From positions 28,131,989-28,195,988 of the forward strand of contig NC_092572.1 in assembly GCF_037975245.1 (NCBI RefSeq): 64,000 nucleotides of DNA, read 5' to 3'. Shown piece after piece: positions 62,101 to 64,000 of this stretch (its first letter is position 1; every line of letters starts with the position of its first letter). The position numbers and the translations under genes were made by a program. Under the pieces are notes generated by a model. That model was not told the DNA's origin and ran no database searches. It saw only the letters and a list, made by a program, of their open reading frames with translations. Origin of the DNA: Apostichopus japonicus. Taxonomy: Eukaryota > Echinodermata > Holothuroidea > Aspidochirotida > Stichopodidae.

Positions 62101-63632
62101 GTGTAATATGTAAAAGTTATTACCTTGCTTCCATCCGTTGCCTCTATTTCCATAGGAAGTGTGTGGATTGGCATGCTTTGAGCTATTTGCTCTGTAGGCC
62201 AAGTTGGTGCAGCTACACGTTGATTGTCACTTCTGGTTTCTCCTAAATGTAAGCAATTAGATATACTGCATCTTTAGCCATGTTTGTTCTTTCTCCACAG
62301 ATATCTCCTGGCCTGAGGTTGGAAACTGCCTGGTTGTGGAAACACTGGTAGCTAAACTTGTACGAACTCTTATTAAAGAATATGTTTCAGACAATCGGTT
62401 GTCACATGGTAGTTTCTAATAGCCGAACTGTCTTTGAGTGTAAGTGTTGGTCAAGTGGATATGATCAATTGCACATTGAAATTCCTCCATTTCTTATATT
62501 TTACATAGTTTCTTATACTCTTAACGCATTCCACAGCTACTCACAGTAACCACATTTTTTTAAATTATTTGCACAATGACAAAAGTATAATCAAATGTGA
62601 TATGTAGAGTATCGTTGTGCACAAAGAATGTTCAATCTCAATGTCACACATCAATTTGACAATGCAGCTCTTCTCTTAATGTACAAATGTACTGTATCTG
62701 TCTTCTAAATGATCAACAGTTAATATTCATTGGCTAAAGATGGCGATTTTAATGTAGTAACCATTCTAATCAACATATTAGTGCTACTGTACATACTGTG
62801 AATATTTCAATTATTTATGAATGTCATTTTCTATTTTTCACTAAAATAAAGTAATTTTTTAAATGGTAAGGTGATACACTCTGTATACATTCCACATTTA
62901 CCTTGTGGCACCATTGAAGGGTTACTATGATAATCTGGTATCATGGTATTCTGACGCTGTTCATTGGAAACAGTTGGGACTTCTTGAGAAAAGCTTGGCA
63001 TTGAATCAGTACTCTGAAATACAAAGATACAATCAGACTTCTTCAATGTCTTCAAATAAGTTTTTATCACTCACACTTTGACATGACTTAATTGTATATT
63101 TTTTATCTCTTAAAAAAGTTATTTATGAATCATTCAGTATAGACAAGAGCTTAATATGAATGTGTAACTTAAAGCAATAATTACAAACTGAATTACATTG
63201 GTAAAGATGGTACAATTTGGTATTGCATTTGGCTAGAAAGCAACAATATGGAAAGTGTGTCTTTACTTTCTTCATTCTATGAGCCAAATTGGCAGTTTAG
63301 TAGGTTGTTAAGTCATCATGCAGAGTATGCAATGTTGTCAATTCCTCAAGCTCCAACATAAGATATATGTTCTGAAATGATCTAAACTCCAACATCCAAC
63401 ATTGTCACTGTCACTTGTAATCCGTCCTTTACAGGCTTGCTTTTCTGTTTGCTATTAATATAGTTTTACAGTCAAAATAACATTACTTTGGAAGATATGC
63501 TGAGATGACAAATATACTGAAATTTACCGTCACTGCAGCTGTAGATTCATTAAAGCGTCTCTTCTTTGAGCGTGGGACATCTGCTGACTGTGATGGCACA
63601 GGACTGCTTGAGAGGGAGGATGCTGATATGTC
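58598..63632 (-). CDS. Death-domain protein, 3' part of gene (5 exons in window)
   Basis: Minus-strand exons 63632-63528, 63013-62902, 62242-62124, 61715-61599 and 58831-58598 have GT-AG borders and agree in phase throughout (0-0, 0-1, 1-0, 0-0, then stop TAG at 58598-58600), giving 228 residues. The N-terminal exons are Ser/Pro/Gln-rich and disordered-looking, with a basic cluster 'RSKKRRF' that could be a nuclear localisation signal. The last exon is a Death domain: '[20 protein letters not shown]', then '[15 protein letters not shown]', then '[14 protein letters not shown]' at the very C terminus, matching the six-helix fold of adaptor and NF-kB-type proteins. Such domains bind other Death domains in immune and apoptosis signalling. 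The 5' exons lie beyond 64000. Which Death-domain family it belongs to cannot be told. Confidence 0.8.
59033..59159. repeat. (TA)n microsatellite
   Basis: About 125 bp of TA repeats with a few CATA interruptions, in the intron before the Death-domain exon. Confidence 0.95.
60560..60830 (+). repeat. GACC-type dispersed repeat copy
   Basis: AAAAGACCTTTGAACTTTGA, CAGACTGTAACCTCTGTTGA and CTCAAATGGCATTTGAAC with TTTACAAGTCTTTTGGACTT; about two monomers. Confidence 0.6.
61030..61365. repeat. 36-bp minisatellite
   Basis: About nine near-identical head-to-tail copies of a 36-bp unit containing CAGCCCTGTTCTAGCATAG and TATGTGT(A/T)CTCATACT. Because 36 is a multiple of three, both strands are open for about 100 codons (12-residue periods), so these frames are artefacts. 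It lies in an intron of the Death-domain gene. Confidence 0.95.
61599..61715 (-). CDS. Death-domain gene exon (39 codons)
   Basis: Acceptor GATCGCAG and donor GTAAAG. Open for 39 codons including '[20 protein letters not shown]' and '[16 protein letters not shown]'. Phase 0 on both sides. Confidence 0.65.
62124..62242 (-). CDS. Death-domain gene exon (40 codons)
   Basis: Acceptor ACATTTAG and donor GTAATA. Only the frame expected from the previous exon (phase 1) is open: '[20 protein letters not shown]' and '[15 protein letters not shown]'. Confidence 0.7.
62902..63013 (-). CDS. Death-domain gene exon (37 codons)
   Basis: Acceptor TTTGTATTTCAG and donor GTAAAT. Encodes '[20 protein letters not shown]' and '[13 protein letters not shown]'. 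Phase 0 in, 1 out. Confidence 0.7.
63528..63632 (-). CDS. Death-domain gene exon with basic NLS-like cluster (35 codons)
   Basis: Acceptor AAATTGCAG and donor GTAAAT. Encodes '[20 protein letters not shown]', then '[15 protein letters not shown]'. Phase 0 on both sides. The previous exon is outside the window or not recognised. Confidence 0.7.
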
Positions 63633-63789
63633 CTGCAATTTAATACGTTGAAATGAGTTAGACACACATTATGATAATATTGACTAGTAAACAGGTAGCT
63701 ATAATTGGGCTAAAAAGTGAATCCTTCACAATTGAGGATATTAAGTGCAGCACTGCAGACAAGATTGAAAGGTGAATTCACAAAATGTT

Positions 63790-63960
63790 CATACTTTGAC
63801 TTTCGTGACCTTAAAAGACCTTTCATCGTTTAATTCCTATACTCGAGCAACATTACATAGCAAGTATGAAGCTCAACCAAACGTTACATTTGGAGTTCAA
63901 CTGAAAGGATATGTGTACTTACTAAAGCAGATCCACATTCCAGGTACAAAGGTCATGCAA
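63790..63960 (+). repeat. GACC-type dispersed repeat fragment
   Basis: TTTGACTTTCGTGACCTTAA, AAGACCTTTCATC and AGCAAGTATGAAGCTCAACC match the family order seen elsewhere. Confidence 0.5.
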
Positions 63961-64000
63961 GCTGTATTACTGAAGTTTCCCATAATTATTGCCTTAGAAT

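Overview
The window is animal nuclear DNA: AT-rich, intron-rich and crowded with repeats. The dispersed GACCTTTGACC-type repeats, hAT-like MITEs, tRNA-derived SINEs and long homopolymer-G tracts suggest a marine invertebrate deuterostome, most likely an echinoderm and perhaps a sea cucumber. That assignment is an inference from repeat style, not from a marker gene. Most short open frames are chance or microsatellite artefacts. Real coding exons were identified by splice sites, phase agreement and recognisable protein motifs.

The main feature is one very large, apparently intact DNA transposon at 16185-36951 (20,767 bp). Its ends are perfect 55-bp terminal inverted repeats beginning TATGGCAAGCC, flanked by a perfect 6-bp target duplication AGTACG (16179-16184 and 36952-36957). 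Inside each end lies an array of GATATC palindromes spaced about 20-21 bp apart (11 on the left, 28 on the right). Two multi-exon genes start beside the ends and converge. The plus-strand gene (8 exons, 16683-28454, about 648 aa) encodes a HECT-type ubiquitin ligase-like protein with the catalytic Cys motif. The minus-strand gene (4 exons, 36233-31558, about 519 aa) encodes an integrase-like DDE transposase with an N-terminal helix-turn-helix. All exon junctions in both genes agree in phase and neither gene shows a frameshift or stop. The 6-bp duplication, TAY terminus and IS3/retroviral-integrase-like catalytic core fit the IS3EU superfamily. Its size, the HECT cargo and the phased palindrome arrays are the unusual parts.

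Left of the transposon (1-16178): a diverged GACC-rich repeat block (1-2520), a 220-bp tandem array (about 4160-5455), a minus-strand beta-propeller exon (5800-6601), a duplicated repeat with a nested small inverted-repeat insertion (6.8-7.7 kb), and a large diverged inverted duplication (arms about 11.34-11.94 kb and 14.40-15.36 kb). The loop and right arm of that duplication hold a tRNA-Thr-like sequence, a SINE with a (CATA)n(CA)n(CATA)n tail, and a hAT-like MITE.

Right of the transposon (36958-64000): a GCGTAA minisatellite, a second SINE copy, a candidate secreted-protein first exon (40613-40812, minus), the C-terminal exon of a class A GPCR (45538-45737, plus), a 27-bp-stem inverted repeat element (46.2-46.5 kb), a long stretch of GACC-type repeats (49.5-53.2 kb), a possible cysteine-containing two-exon gene (56402-58056, minus), and the 3' part of a minus-strand gene with a C-terminal Death domain (58598-63632, five phase-compatible exons). 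Several neighbouring loci therefore look like pieces of genes whose other exons lie outside the window.
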